This document shows, in pieces, positions 27,323 to 36,253 of a DNA stretch of 64,000 nt. Positions within the stretch are counted from its first letter, which is position 1, and each line of letters starts with the position of its first letter. The notes beneath the pieces were generated by a model. The model saw nothing but the letters and a program-made list of their open reading frames with translations. It did no database searches and was not told where the DNA came from. A program made the position numbers and the translations under genes. The stretch is from the NCBI GenBank assembly GCA_021781835.1, contig JAJXWD010000003.1, positions 1 through 64,000 of the forward strand. Reading direction: 5' to 3'. The DNA is from Pseudomonadota bacterium. GTDB lineage: Bacteria > Pseudomonadota > Alphaproteobacteria > Acetobacterales > Acetobacteraceae.

Positions 27323-28349
27323 TCTGGGCCGGCTGCACGCCACGCTCGATGAGGTGCTGGCCGCCGACCAGGCATTGATCAAGGGGATCGCCGCCTACCG
27401 GCGCGATCCTTATGTCCGGGATCTGCAGGATCCGCCGGCCATCTGGGAGGAAGGCGAGAGCCGGCTGCTCGATTATGGCGGCAGCGGCCCCACGGTGCTG
27501 TTCGTGCCCAGCCTGATCAACCGCGCCTATATCCTTGATCTGATGGCCGATGCCTCGATGCTGCGGTTTCTGGCGGGGCAGGGGCTGCACCCCTATTTGC
27601 TCGACTGGGGCTGGCCCGGCCCGGCCGAGCGGCATTTTTCCTTGACCGACTATATAGCGGGGCGGCTTGAGCGCGCGCTGGCCGCTTTGCCGGGGCCGGT
27701 GGTGCTGGCGGGGTATTGCATGGGCGGTGTCATGGCGCTGGGGGCGGCGGCGCGGGCGGAGCTGTTGCAGCCGGGCAAGGTCTCGGCGCTCGCGCTGCTT
27801 GCCACGCCGTGGGATTTTCACAGCCCCGACCCGGGCGTTGCCCAGCGCGTCGCCGAGGCGCTGCCCGCTCTCGAACTGGCGATGCAGTTTTCCCAAACCC
27901 TGCCGATCGACGCGCTGAACACATTATTCGCCATGATCGACCCGTTCGGCGTCGCCAAGAAATTCCGCGATTTCGCCGGGCAGGATAAAGCCACCCCGCG
28001 CGCGCGGCGGTTTGTCGCCATGGAGGATTGGCTGGCCGATGGCGTGCCGCTCGCCGCGCCCGTGGCGCGCGAGACGCTCTCGGGCTGGTATGGCGCCAAT
28101 CTCACCGCGCGCAACCAGTGGCGGGTGGCCGGGCTGCCGGTGGAGCCCGCCCGCCTGCGCATGCCCAGCTTTTGCGCCATCCCCGCGCGCGACCAGCTGG
28201 TGCCCGCGGCCTCGGCCAGGGCGCTGGCCGCGCAGCTTGGCCGGTGCGCCATCATCGAGCCGGCGGCCGGGCATATCGGCATGGTGGCGGGAACGAACGC
28301 GGAAACTTTATTATGGCGGCCTTTCGCTGACTGGGTCCACCGCCTATGA
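27159..28349 (+). CDS. phaC: PHA synthase / alpha-beta hydrolase PhaC
   Basis: Alpha/beta-hydrolase-fold polymerase. The nucleophile elbow has Cys in GYCMGGVMALG, as in PHA synthases. The Asp is likely in AIPARDQLVP and the His in AAGHIGMVAG. VLFVPSLINRAYILDL and LLDWGWPG are typical of class III PhaC. Length is 396 aa from 27159 or 332 aa from an in-frame GTG at 27354. The true start is unresolved because the first 55 codons overlap the small upstream ORF and lack a ribosome-binding site. Class III enzymes are about 350-360 aa. phaA follows after 39 nt. Confidence 0.82.
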   Translation: MTPRPEAPAPLSRRGPRPLLLHLGLAWLKWHGLSGALRSWNNDWLTCWTGSGEPDLGRLHATLDEVLAADQALIKGIAAYRRDPYVRDLQDPPAIWEEGESRLLDYGGSGPTVLFVPSLINRAYILDLMADASMLRFLAGQGLHPYLLDWGWPGPAERHFSLTDYIAGRLERALAALPGPVVLAGYCMGGVMALGAAARAELLQPGKVSALALLATPWDFHSPDPGVAQRVAEALPALELAMQFSQTLPIDALNTLFAMIDPFGVAKKFRDFAGQDKATPRARRFVAMEDWLADGVPLAAPVARETLSGWYGANLTARNQWRVAGLPVEPARLRMPSFCAIPARDQLVPAASARALAAQLGRCAIIEPAAGHIGMVAGTNAETLLWRPFADWVHRL

Positions 28350-28388
28350 TGATGCTGTGCAACAAGCACAACAGCAAAGAGGGAAACC

Positions 28389-29561
28389 ATGGAAGACATC
28401 GTCATCGTTGCGGCAGCCCGTACCCCCGTTGGCAGCTTTAATGGCGCTTTCGGCTCTACCCCCGCCCATATTCTGGGGGCCACCGCGCTGAAGGCCGCCA
28501 TTGAGCGGGCCGGTTTGAGCGCGGAGGATATTGATGAGGTCATCCTCGGCCAGGTGCTGACCGCCGGCCAGGGGCAAAACCCCGCCCGCCAAGCCGCTCG
28601 CATCGCCGGCATCCCCGATGGCAAGACGGCGTTTGGCATCAACCAGGTGTGCGGCTCTGGCCTGCGCGCCGTGGCGCTCGCCGCCCAGCAGATCATTTCG
28701 GGCGAATCCGAGGTGGTGATCGCCGGCGGCCAGGAGAGCATGAGCCTTTCGCCCCACACCGCCTATCTGCGCGCGGGTGTGAAGATGGGCAACACCGATT
28801 TCGTCGACACCATGATCAAGGACGGGCTGTGGGATGCCTTCAACGGCTATCACATGGGCATCACCGCCGAGAACGTCGCCAAGCATTGGCAGATCAGCCG
28901 TGACGACCAGGACGCGCTGGCCCTGGCCTCGCAGCAAAAGGCCACCGCCGCCCAGGCCGCCGGCCGGTTCAAGGAGGAGATCGTCCCCGTCACCATCGCC
29001 AGCCGCAAGGGCGATGTGGTGGTCGATGCCGATGAGTACATCAAGCCCACCACCACCGCCGATGTGCTGGCCAAGCTGCGCCCGGCCTTCACCAAAGAGG
29101 GCACGGTCACGGCGGGCAACGCCTCGGGCATTAACGATGGTGGCGCCGCCCTGGTGGTGATGAGCGCCAAAAACGCCGCCGCCCGCGGCCTCACCCCGCT
29201 GGCACGCATCGCCAGCTTCGCCACCGCCGGCGTCGATCCCGCCCTCATGGGTTCGGGGCCGATTCCCTCGTCGCGCAAGGCGCTCGCCCGCGCCGGCTGG
29301 TCGGTTGACGATCTCGATCTGGTCGAGGCCAACGAGGCCTTCGCCGCCCAGGCCTGCGCGGTCAACAAGGATCTCGGGCTCGACCCCGCCAAGGTGAACG
29401 TCAATGGCGGCGCCATCGCCATCGGTCACCCGATCGGCGCCTCGGGCGCGCGCATCCTGATCACCCTGCTGCATGAGATGAAGCGCCGCGACGCCAAGAA
29501 AGGCCTCGCCACGCTGTGCATCGGCGGCGGCATGGGTGTCGCCATGTGTCTCGAGCGTTAA
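28389..29561 (+). CDS. phaA: acetyl-CoA acetyltransferase (beta-ketothiolase) PhaA
   Basis: Condenses two acetyl-CoA to acetoacetyl-CoA, or works in reverse. The thiolase fold has its nucleophile Cys in [10 protein letters not shown] (about 88), the His in [12 protein letters not shown] and the second Cys in [18 protein letters not shown] ribosome-binding site precedes the ATG. At 390 aa it is standard. It lies behind phaC and before scoAB, so its product can go to PHA or exchange CoA with succinate. A strong terminator follows, which separates it from scoA. No phaB reductase is in the window. Confidence 0.95.
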   Translation: MEDIVIVAAARTPVGSFNGAFGSTPAHILGATALKAAIERAGLSAEDIDEVILGQVLTAGQGQNPARQAARIAGIPDGKTAFGINQVCGSGLRAVALAAQQIISGESEVVIAGGQESMSLSPHTAYLRAGVKMGNTDFVDTMIKDGLWDAFNGYHMGITAENVAKHWQISRDDQDALALASQQKATAAQAAGRFKEEIVPVTIASRKGDVVVDADEYIKPTTTADVLAKLRPAFTKEGTVTAGNASGINDGGAALVVMSAKNAAARGLTPLARIASFATAGVDPALMGSGPIPSSRKALARAGWSVDDLDLVEANEAFAAQACAVNKDLGLDPAKVNVNGGAIAIGHPIGASGARILITLLHEMKRRDAKKGLATLCIGGGMGVAMCLER

Positions 29562-29575
29562 GCTGCGCTGCCCCG

Positions 29576-29605
29576 CCCGGAAGCCCAGCGGCTTCCGGGC
29601 TTTTA
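29576..29605 (+). terminator. rho-independent terminator after phaA
   Basis: A perfect 10-bp stem CCCGGAAGCC/GGCTTCCGGG with a 4-nt loop (CAGC), followed by CTTTTAAAA, starts 14 nt after the phaA stop codon. Confidence 0.9.
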
Positions 29606-29654
29606 AAAATATGCCGGGGGTTGCCGGCATGAATCTTGGGAGGTTTGGGAGAAA

Positions 29655-30368
29655 ATGGCGGTGAAGAAGCTTTATCCTGACGCGGTATCGGCGTTGTCTG
29701 GCTTGTTGTTCGATGGGATGACGATCATGTCGGGCGGGTTTGGCCTGTGCGGCATCCCGGATGTGCTGATCGAGGCGGTGAAGCGGGCGGGCGTGAAGAA
29801 TCTGACCGTGATTTCCAACAATGCCGGGATCGATGGCGCCGGGCTCGGCATCCTGCTTGAAACCCGCCAGATCTCCAAGATGATTTCATCCTATGTCGGC
29901 GAGAACGCGACCTTTGCCAGGCAATATCTCTCGGGCGAGTTGGAGATCGAGTTCAACCCGCAAGGCACGCTGGCCGAGCGCATCCGCGCCGGCGGGGCGG
30001 GGATTCCGGCGTTTTTCACGGCCACCGGCTACGGCACGCAGATTGCCGAGGGCAAGGAAACGCGCGTGTTCAACGGCCGTCATTACATCATGGAAACCGG
30101 CCTGTTCGCCGATCTGGCCTTGGTGCATGCCTACAAGGCCGACACCGAGGGCAATCTGGTGTTTCGCAAGACCGCGCGCAATTTCAACCCGATGATGGCG
30201 ACCGCCGCCAAAACCACCGTGGCGCAGGTGGAGCATCTGGTCGAGCCCGGCGAGATCGACCCCGACCATATCCACACGCCGGGCATCTTCGTCCAGCGTA
30301 TTGTTAAACTCGAAGCTCCGGTCAAGCGGATTGAGCAGCGCACGGTGCGCAAGCGGGAGGCTGTGTGA
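29655..30368 (+). CDS. scoA: 3-oxoacid CoA-transferase subunit A
   Basis: Subunit A of the SCOT-type enzyme that moves CoA between succinyl-CoA and acetoacetate. The CoA-transferase signature is [16 protein letters not shown] near residue 28, with [16 protein letters not shown] after it. A GGGAG ribosome-binding site precedes the ATG. It shares one base with scoB (TGATG), so the subunits are co-translated. Next to phaC/phaA this suggests acetoacetate or 3-ketoacid use linked to PHA turnover. Confidence 0.94.
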   Translation: MAVKKLYPDAVSALSGLLFDGMTIMSGGFGLCGIPDVLIEAVKRAGVKNLTVISNNAGIDGAGLGILLETRQISKMISSYVGENATFARQYLSGELEIEFNPQGTLAERIRAGGAGIPAFFTATGYGTQIAEGKETRVFNGRHYIMETGLFADLALVHAYKADTEGNLVFRKTARNFNPMMATAAKTTVAQVEHLVEPGEIDPDHIHTPGIFVQRIVKLEAPVKRIEQRTVRKREAV

Positions 30369-31006
30369 TGCCCTGGACACGCGATGAAATGGCCGCCAAG
30401 GCGGCGGCGGAGCTGCAAGACGGCTTCTATGTCAATCTCGGCATCGGCATTCCCACGCTGGTTGCCAACCATATTCCGGCGGGCATGACCATTTTGCTGC
30501 AATCGGAAAACGGCATGCTGGGCATGGGGCCGTTTCCGTTCGAGGGCGAAGAGGATGCCGATCTCATCAATGCCGGCAAGCAAACGGTCACGTCTCTGCC
30601 GACCACGAGCTTTTTCTCCTCGGCCGACAGTTTTGCCATGATCCGTGGCGGACACATCAATATTTCCATCTTGGGGGCGTTGCAGGTTTCGGAGGAGGGC
30701 GATCTCGCCAACTGGATGGTGCCGGGCAAGATGGTCAAGGGCATGGGCGGCGCCATGGATCTGGTCGCCGGCGTGCCGCGTGTGGTGGTGCTGATGGAGC
30801 ACACCGCCAAGGGCGAGCCGAAGATTTTGAAACAATGCACCCTGCCGCTCACCGGCAAGGGCGTGGTGAGCAAGATCATCACCGATCTCGCGGTGTTCGA
30901 GGTCAATAAGGGCGCCAAGCCAGGCCTCACCCTGCTCGAACTGGCCCCCGACGTCACGCTCGATGAGCTGCGCGCCCTGACCGGGGCCGATTTCACCGTG
31001 GCCTGA
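30368..31006 (+). CDS. scoB: 3-oxoacid CoA-transferase subunit B
   Basis: Subunit B of the same CoA-transferase (212 aa). The catalytic glutamate lies in [28 protein letters not shown] and [19 protein letters not shown] are family blocks. I start at the ATG at 30368. The track start three bases earlier is a GTG. The gene is followed by an unusually hairpin-rich 190-bp region that ends in a T-run terminator. Confidence 0.94.
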   Translation: MPWTRDEMAAKAAAELQDGFYVNLGIGIPTLVANHIPAGMTILLQSENGMLGMGPFPFEGEEDADLINAGKQTVTSLPTTSFFSSADSFAMIRGGHINISILGALQVSEEGDLANWMVPGKMVKGMGGAMDLVAGVPRVVVLMEHTAKGEPKILKQCTLPLTGKGVVSKIITDLAVFEVNKGAKPGLTLLELAPDVTLDELRALTGADFTVA

Positions 31007-31007
31007 T

Positions 31008-31129
31008 CTGAAGAGACTGTTTTAAAACTCTCTTCAGAGAGTGATGACGTTGGATTGCCCCGCCTTGCGGGTAAATCCAACGTCTGACTCTGCCTCGAAT
31101 TCATAATTTCAGAGGCGAATTCAGGCATA
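31008..31129 (+). other. tandem hairpin region after scoB
   Basis: A 9-bp stem CTGAAGAGA/TCTCTTCAG (31008-31016 with 31029-31037) is followed by an 11-bp stem GACGTTGGATT/AATCCAACGTC (31046-31056 with 31074-31084) with an inner CCCGC/GCGGG. Next comes GCCTC/GAGGC with two GAATTC sites (31092-31122). It precedes palindrome B1 and a terminator, so about five stems lie in 190 bp. Confidence 0.7.
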
Positions 31130-31159
31130 ATACCAGTCAGCCTCAAGGCTGACTGGTAT
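31130..31159. repeat. element B palindrome, copy 1
   Basis: A 13-bp perfect inverted repeat, ATACCAGTCAGCC with GGCTGACTGGTAT, and loop TCAA. It is near-identical to the copies at 34558 and 43727, which have loop CTGA. Confidence 0.9.
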
Positions 31160-31160
31160 A

Positions 31161-31198
31161 AACGCGCCCCGCCATCTGGCTGGGCGCGTTTTTGTTTT
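31161..31198 (+). terminator. rho-independent terminator of the scoAB transcript
   Basis: AACGCGCCC/GGGCGCGTT stem (31161-31169 with 31182-31190) with a 12-nt loop, followed by TTTGTTTT. It lies 155 bp after the scoB stop and before the glycosyltransferase gene. Confidence 0.85.
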
Positions 31199-31329
31199 GG
31201 GGGCGGCTCCCGGTCTCTTACGGGCGGCGGAATTATGGAGTAGTCGTACCGAGCCGCGCGGGCGGGATGCGCCGTGGCGACACAGGGCGAACAGGGCTGG
31301 GCATGCCCTTTGGTAAAACGGGGGCGCGC

Positions 31330-34300
31330 ATGGCGGTCAGAGGGTTTGTCGATGATCTGCAGGGCAGCTACATCCTCGGCTGGGCGGTGGCGCTTGCCGA
31401 TGGCGCGAGTTGCGTCATCACCGTCAAGGATGACCAGGGCCAACTGCTCGGCAAGGGGCTGGCCTCATGCGAGCGGCAGGATCTGGCCTCTCTTGGGCTC
31501 GGGCGCATAAATTTCGGCTTCCGAATCGCGGTGCCCAACGTGCATCGGCACGCCGCCGTGCATGTGTTTGCCAATGACGAGGAGCTGCAAGGCTCGCCTT
31601 TGCGGCTGGGTGCTGGCATTTTTGATGGCGCCGGCGGGATCGAGGCCGACTATGTCACCGGCTGGGTGACCGAGCGCGTGGCGGGGTTCGAGGCGCCGCT
31701 GATCACGGTCAAAACCCATTTCGGAGACATTGTCGCGCAGGGGCAGGGCCGGTTCGAGGCGGAAGACGGTGATCCGCTTTTCGTTCCCGCGCGGTTTTCC
31801 CTGCGGCTCGATAATCAATGCCTCGGCGCGGGCGAACTGCAACTGTCGGTTTACGCCAACGACACATTGCTCAGCCGGGTCAATTGTCTCCTCACCCTCC
31901 AGGGCAATCTCGACCAGCTGACCGGCACGCGCTGCGCCGGCTGGCTGTTGTGCGAGCAGGCCCCGCAACGCCGGCTTTCGTTCAATGTCTATCGGGGCGA
32001 GACGCTCATTGGTGAAGTCGTCTGCGACAGCCCGCGCGCCGATGTCACCGCCCTCCACCCGGCGGCGGCCACGCCCGGCTTCGATGCCAGTCTGGAGGCG
32101 CCACTTCCGGCCGAAACCAGCCTGCTGAGTTTTCGCCTGCCCGGCGCCACCCATGATCTGTTCGAAGGTCCCTATCTGGCCGCCGAGCGCCCCGCCGCCA
32201 TCGAGGCGCTTCACCACGCCGCGCGGCTTGCTCACACGGCCGGGCTCGGCCAGGGCGAGCGGGCGGTTTTGGCCCAGGCGCTGGCGGCTTATCTGGTCAC
32301 GCTCCGCGCCGAGCCGCTGCTGGTTCTGCCCCGGCAAATCCAGCCCTTGGCGCCGCGCCGCGCGGGGCTGCGTTTGGCCATCGTCATTCCGGTTTATCGC
32401 GGGGTCGAGATCACCCGTGCCTGCATCGATTCCGTCCTGCGGCACCGCAACCCCGAAACCGACCTGGTGGTTCTGCTCAACGATGCCTCGCCCGAGCCCG
32501 GCATGGCGGTGGTGCTGGCCTATTTTGGCATGCAGCCCAATGTTGTCGTGCTCACAAACGGCGAAAACCGGGGCTTTGTGCGCACGGTCAATCGCGGTCT
32601 CGGGGTGGTGGGTGGGCTGGATGTTTTGCTGCTCAATTCCGATACGGTGCTCCATGCCGGCGGCCTCGATGAATTGACCGCCATTCTCGGGCAAAACCCC
32701 GAGATCGGCACGGTCACCGCCATCTCGAACAATGCGACGATTTTTTCCTACCCCAACGCCGCGCTGCGCGCGGCCTCCCTGCCCGATATGTCATGGCCTG
32801 AGCTGGCCGCCATCGCCTTGAGGGAAAATCGCGGCCGGTTTGTCGATGTGCCCACCGGGCACGGCTTCTGCCTGCTGATCCGCGCCGAGGTCATCGCCCG
32901 GATCGGCCGCCTCGATGAGGAATTTGGCCGCGGCTATGGCGAGGAAAATGATTTTTGCGCCAGGGCGGCGGATTTGGGCTACCGCAACGTGGCGGCGGGG
33001 GCGGTGCTGGTCGAGCATAAGGAGCGTGTCTCCTTCGTCGATGAGCGCGAGGATCTGATGACCCGCAACATGCGCCGCCTGCACACGCTCTACCCCGAAT
33101 ACATGGCCCAGATCCAAGCCTTTGAAGGTCAGGACGGCACGCGCGCCTTGCGCTGGGCGCTGGATGCCGCCCGGCTGACCAAGGCCCGGCAAAAGGGGGC
33201 CTCGTTCGTGCTGGTGGTCACCAACATGCTCGAGGGCGGAACCGCCAAAACCATCCTCGATATCGAGCGCAATGTCGGTTACGGCGAGGCGACGGTGCTG
33301 CGCCTGAGCGTGACGCGCGATCATCTGCTGGAGCTTTCCTGCGAGGCGCCCTTGCTGGGCGCCACCTTTGCCGCCGGCGAGATGGAGGCGCTGTTCACCC
33401 TGCTGGCGGCGGCGGCGCCCGGCAAGGTGATGCTGCACCAGCTGCTGGGCTTTCCCGCCGCCTTCATCGAGGCCTTGCCGGCCTGGCTCGCGGGGCGCGA
33501 GAGTTTCTTCTGGGCGCATGATTTCTATGCTTTGTGCCCGCGCGTCACGATGATCGACGCCATTGGCCGGTTCTGCGATGTCGCGGATACGGCGACATGC
33601 GGGCGCTGCCTGGGCATGAAGGGCAGCCACGAATTCGCCGCCCCCAACATGCCAGCTCCCGCCGCTCACCGCGCGCTGTTCCGCTCCGTTCTGCGCGGCG
33701 TCACCCATGTGCTCACGCCTTCCGCCAGCGCCGCCGCCTATCTCGGCCGGGTGTTCGACGATGTCTCCTTCGAGCCGTTACCCCACCCCGAGGCCGTGCC
33801 CGCCAAACCCGCCGCGCTCAGCACGGCCAACGAGCCCGAAATCATCATGCTCGGCGCCATCGGCCCGCATAAAGGCTCGGGCAAGCTGCTCGAAATCGCC
33901 GAGCGGGCCTGGCTGACGCGGCCGGCGCTGAAATTCCGCGTCATCGGCTATACCGACATCGACAAGGCGCTGCAGGCGGTGGGCAATGTCACCATCACCG
34001 GCTCATTTCCCCCCGCCGAGTTGCCGCGCCTGCTGGGCGAGGCGCGCGGCCGGCTGGTGCTGTTTCTCTCCACCTGGCCGGAAACCTATTCCTATACCCT
34101 GTCCGAGACCCTGCTGGCCGGGCTGGTGCCGTTGGTGCCAGATATCGGCGCCCCGGCCGAGCGCGTGCGCCGCGCGGGCATTGGCGCGGTGTTTCCCTTC
34201 CCAGCGGATGCCGAGACGGTGCTGGCCCTCATCGACAGGCTTCTGGCCAATCCCCGCGCCCTGCGCGCCAAGGGGGCCAGCCCGCTGGCCGCCTTCCGCA

Positions 34301-34368
34301 GCGCGGACGACCTCGCGCGGTACCGCGATTTGCTGTGCGCCGCGCCGCGGCTCTCCCGCGAGGCCTGA
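31330..34368 (+). CDS. large GT2-GT4 fusion glycosyltransferase with N-terminal GW repeats
   Basis: About 1012 aa. Residues 1-330 hold three beta-rich repeats with a GWxx signature (LQGSYILGWAVALAD, ADYVTGWVTERV, TRCAGWLLCEQA), probably carbohydrate or cell-surface related. Residues about 355-610 are a GT2 domain (LAIVIPVYRGVEITRACI, LLNSDTVLHAGGL, GYGEENDFCARAADLGYR). Residues about 630-1000 are a GT4-like domain (MLEGGTAKTILD, MLGAIGPHKGSGKLLE, STWPETYSYTLSETLL). It likely builds surface polysaccharide in the cytoplasm, and the substrate is unknown. Starts at 31303 or 31330 are both plausible. Palindromic repeats flank it, and no other polysaccharide gene is adjacent. Confidence 0.85.
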   Translation: MAVRGFVDDLQGSYILGWAVALADGASCVITVKDDQGQLLGKGLASCERQDLASLGLGRINFGFRIAVPNVHRHAAVHVFANDEELQGSPLRLGAGIFDGAGGIEADYVTGWVTERVAGFEAPLITVKTHFGDIVAQGQGRFEAEDGDPLFVPARFSLRLDNQCLGAGELQLSVYANDTLLSRVNCLLTLQGNLDQLTGTRCAGWLLCEQAPQRRLSFNVYRGETLIGEVVCDSPRADVTALHPAAATPGFDASLEAPLPAETSLLSFRLPGATHDLFEGPYLAAERPAAIEALHHAARLAHTAGLGQGERAVLAQALAAYLVTLRAEPLLVLPRQIQPLAPRRAGLRLAIVIPVYRGVEITRACIDSVLRHRNPETDLVVLLNDASPEPGMAVVLAYFGMQPNVVVLTNGENRGFVRTVNRGLGVVGGLDVLLLNSDTVLHAGGLDELTAILGQNPEIGTVTAISNNATIFSYPNAALRAASLPDMSWPELAAIALRENRGRFVDVPTGHGFCLLIRAEVIARIGRLDEEFGRGYGEENDFCARAADLGYRNVAAGAVLVEHKERVSFVDEREDLMTRNMRRLHTLYPEYMAQIQAFEGQDGTRALRWALDAARLTKARQKGASFVLVVTNMLEGGTAKTILDIERNVGYGEATVLRLSVTRDHLLELSCEAPLLGATFAAGEMEALFTLLAAAAPGKVMLHQLLGFPAAFIEALPAWLAGRESFFWAHDFYALCPRVTMIDAIGRFCDVADTATCGRCLGMKGSHEFAAPNMPAPAAHRALFRSVLRGVTHVLTPSASAAAYLGRVFDDVSFEPLPHPEAVPAKPAALSTANEPEIIMLGAIGPHKGSGKLLEIAERAWLTRPALKFRVIGYTDIDKALQAVGNVTITGSFPPAELPRLLGEARGRLVLFLSTWPETYSYTLSETLLAGLVPLVPDIGAPAERVRRAGIGAVFPFPADAETVLALIDRLLANPRALRAKGASPLAAFRSADDLARYRDLLCAAPRLSREA

Positions 34369-34411
34369 GGCGTTTACCCGCGCCGCCGAACCGGGCAGAC
34401 TGCCGCGCCAT

Positions 34412-34545
34412 CTGGGTCTTCAGCGGTTAGATCAATATTGGCTTGGATTGAGTCGGCAGACGCCAGCCAAACCAATGAAATTGATCGTTAAAATATAACT
34501 AGAGCGGGTGCGTCATAACGCATCCCGCTCTAGCTGAAGACCCAG
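34412..34545 (+). repeat. element A, full copy (A2) with 12-bp terminal inverted repeats
   Basis: The core 34427-34533 has TTAGATCAATATTGG at the left, then an inner palindrome, AAACCAATGAAATTGATC, and a right hairpin CTAGAGCGGG/CCCGCTCTAG. It is bracketed by CTGGGTCTTCAG (34412-34423) and CTGAAGACCCAG (34534-34545), a perfect 12-bp inverted repeat. The core matches the 62,526 copy in the opposite orientation. Confidence 0.88.
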
Positions 34546-34557
34546 GGCTTTGTTTTA

Positions 34558-34617
34558 ATACCAGTCAGCCCTGAGGCTGACTGGTATGCGCGTGAGGTTG
34601 GTGGGGCGGCCACGCGC
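34558..34617. repeat. element B palindrome, copy 2, with flanking hairpin
   Basis: The 30-bp palindrome (34558-34587, loop CTGA) is followed by GCGCGTG/CACGCGC (34588-34594 with 34611-34617). The right flank is shared with the copy at 43727. Confidence 0.88.
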
Positions 34618-34698
34618 AAACTCAAAGAGTTATACTGCCCCGCCACCGTATTCGAAGCGTCAAACATTTGGCGGGATGGTATAAGGAGAGACTTGCCG

Positions 34699-35544
34699 AT
34701 GCGTCGTGTCATCTTGCTGGTGCTGGCCGTGCTGTTGGGTGGCGGGGGGTATCTGGCCGCCAAGGCTTGGCTGTTTCCCGCCCCTCAAGCGGTTGCCAAC
34801 CAGAATCTCCGCCCCCTCACCAGTGCCGAGCAGGCGGTGTTTCTGCCCCTGGTATGTGGTGGGGCCAGCGCGGGCAGCGACGGCTACGCCCATGATTGCG
34901 CCAGCCTGCCGGGCTACCCTTCCGATGATTATGGCGGCGCCGGGCTGGGGCTTGGCATCACGCTTACCAGCATCACCCAGGGCCAGCTCACGGGGGCGGG
35001 GCGCGATGAGGCCTATGTTTCCTATCTGGGCAGTTTCGAGCCGCATGTCACCAATTTCGGTGGCGGCATCCTCTTTACCCGTGGCGCGGCGGGCGGGTGG
35101 GCGCTGGCCAAATGGTTCCCCGGCGCCAGCCTCGATGGGTGTTTGAGCCTCTCCCCCCAAGGCCGCGCGCGCTTTTTATGCCTCAAATCCTATGAAGGTC
35201 AGGGTGTGGCCGATACCAGCCTGACGGTCATGCAAGTCGGTTCCGCTCCCAGGCCCGTGCTGGCGGCCACGGATTTACGCGCCAGCCTGAACGCGGAGGC
35301 CAATTGCGGGCAGGTCAACGCGCCGTCCCAGGCCGTGCTGCTGGCGCTGGCGGGGCTGCGCCGCACGGCCGTGGGGTTTGGCGTGCAGGCGACGTATGTG
35401 GCGGCGGGCACCGCCGCCACGGCCTGCGCGGCGCACGCATTCGCCACCGCCCCCACCCAAACCGCAACCCTGACCCTGACCCCCGATGGCGACGGTTTCA
35501 CCCTCTCGCCCGCCCTCACCTTCGCGCCGGTGGCGGCGCCATGA
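34699..35544 (+). CDS. exported or membrane-anchored protein of unknown function
   Basis: I do not recognise this 281-aa protein. It begins with a signal or anchor sequence (RRVILLVLAVLLGGGGYLAA) and contains about six cysteines (VCGG, HDCASL, DGCLSL, FLCLK, ANCGQV, TACAAH) that could form disulfides in the periplasm. AAGGAG lies 10 nt before the ATG at 34699. The TTG at 34693 used in the track is too close to it. The stop overlaps the aldolase start by 4 nt, so the two are expressed together although their functions look unrelated. Confidence 0.75.
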   Translation: MRRVILLVLAVLLGGGGYLAAKAWLFPAPQAVANQNLRPLTSAEQAVFLPLVCGGASAGSDGYAHDCASLPGYPSDDYGGAGLGLGITLTSITQGQLTGAGRDEAYVSYLGSFEPHVTNFGGGILFTRGAAGGWALAKWFPGASLDGCLSLSPQGRARFLCLKSYEGQGVADTSLTVMQVGSAPRPVLAATDLRASLNAEANCGQVNAPSQAVLLALAGLRRTAVGFGVQATYVAAGTAATACAAHAFATAPTQTATLTLTPDGDGFTLSPALTFAPVAAP

Positions 35545-36185
35545 TGCCCAGCCCCCGCGAGCAACTCATCCAGGCCGCGCGCGCCATGGCCGCGCGGGGC
35601 TTGGCGGCGGGCACGTCGGGCAATGTCTCGCTGCGCACGCAGGGGGGCATCCTCATCACCCCTTCGGCCGTGCCGTATGAAGCCCTGACGCCTGAGATGA
35701 TCCCGCTCCTGCACGAGGACGGCTCGCACGAAGGCCCCTACCGCCCGTCCTCCGAGTGGCGCTTCCATCTCGATCTGCATCTCTCCCGCCCCGAGATCGG
35801 TGGCGTCGTGCATCACCACGCCCCCCACACCACGGCGCTGGCCATGGCGCGGCGCGAGATTCCGCCCTGCCATTACATGGTCGCGCGGTTTGGCGGGGGG
35901 AATGTGCGGTGCGCGGGCTATGCGTTGTTCGGCACGGCCGAGCTTTCGGCCGAAGTGGTCAAGGCGCTCGAAGGCCGCACCGCCTGCCTCATGGCAAGCC
36001 ATGGCGGCTTGGCGGTCGGGCGCGATGTGTGGGCCGCCCTGGCGGCGGCCACCGAGCTGGAAGTGCTGGCGCAGCATTATTTATTGTCGCTGGCGGCGGG
36101 CGGCCCGGTGCTGCTGAGCGAGGCGGAAATCACCGCCGCGCTCACCCAGTTCGCCACCGCCTACCGGCCCAACACCGGCGCCTGA
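35541..36185 (+). CDS. class II aldolase/adducin family protein
   Basis: A 214-aa zinc-dependent aldolase fold (fuculose/ribulose-phosphate aldolase-like). The N-terminal AARGLAAGTSGNVSLR is the phosphate-binding start, SSEWRFHLDLH has the catalytic Glu region, HHHAPHTTAL holds the metal histidines, and a later His lies in EVLAQHYLLSL. The substrate is unknown, since no sugar kinase or isomerase is adjacent. It is translationally coupled to the preceding secreted protein by a 4-nt overlap and convergent with pyrC across 68 nt, where I see only a weak 5-bp hairpin. Confidence 0.85.
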   Translation: MMPSPREQLIQAARAMAARGLAAGTSGNVSLRTQGGILITPSAVPYEALTPEMIPLLHEDGSHEGPYRPSSEWRFHLDLHLSRPEIGGVVHHHAPHTTALAMARREIPPCHYMVARFGGGNVRCAGYALFGTAELSAEVVKALEGRTACLMASHGGLAVGRDVWAALAAATELEVLAQHYLLSLAAGGPVLLSEAEITAALTQFATAYRPNTGA

Positions 36186-36253
36186 GCGCAATATGCCCGC
36201 AGAGTGCCGCGCCAAAACCCAAAATCAGAGCCTTGGGCTGAAGGCGCCAGGCT

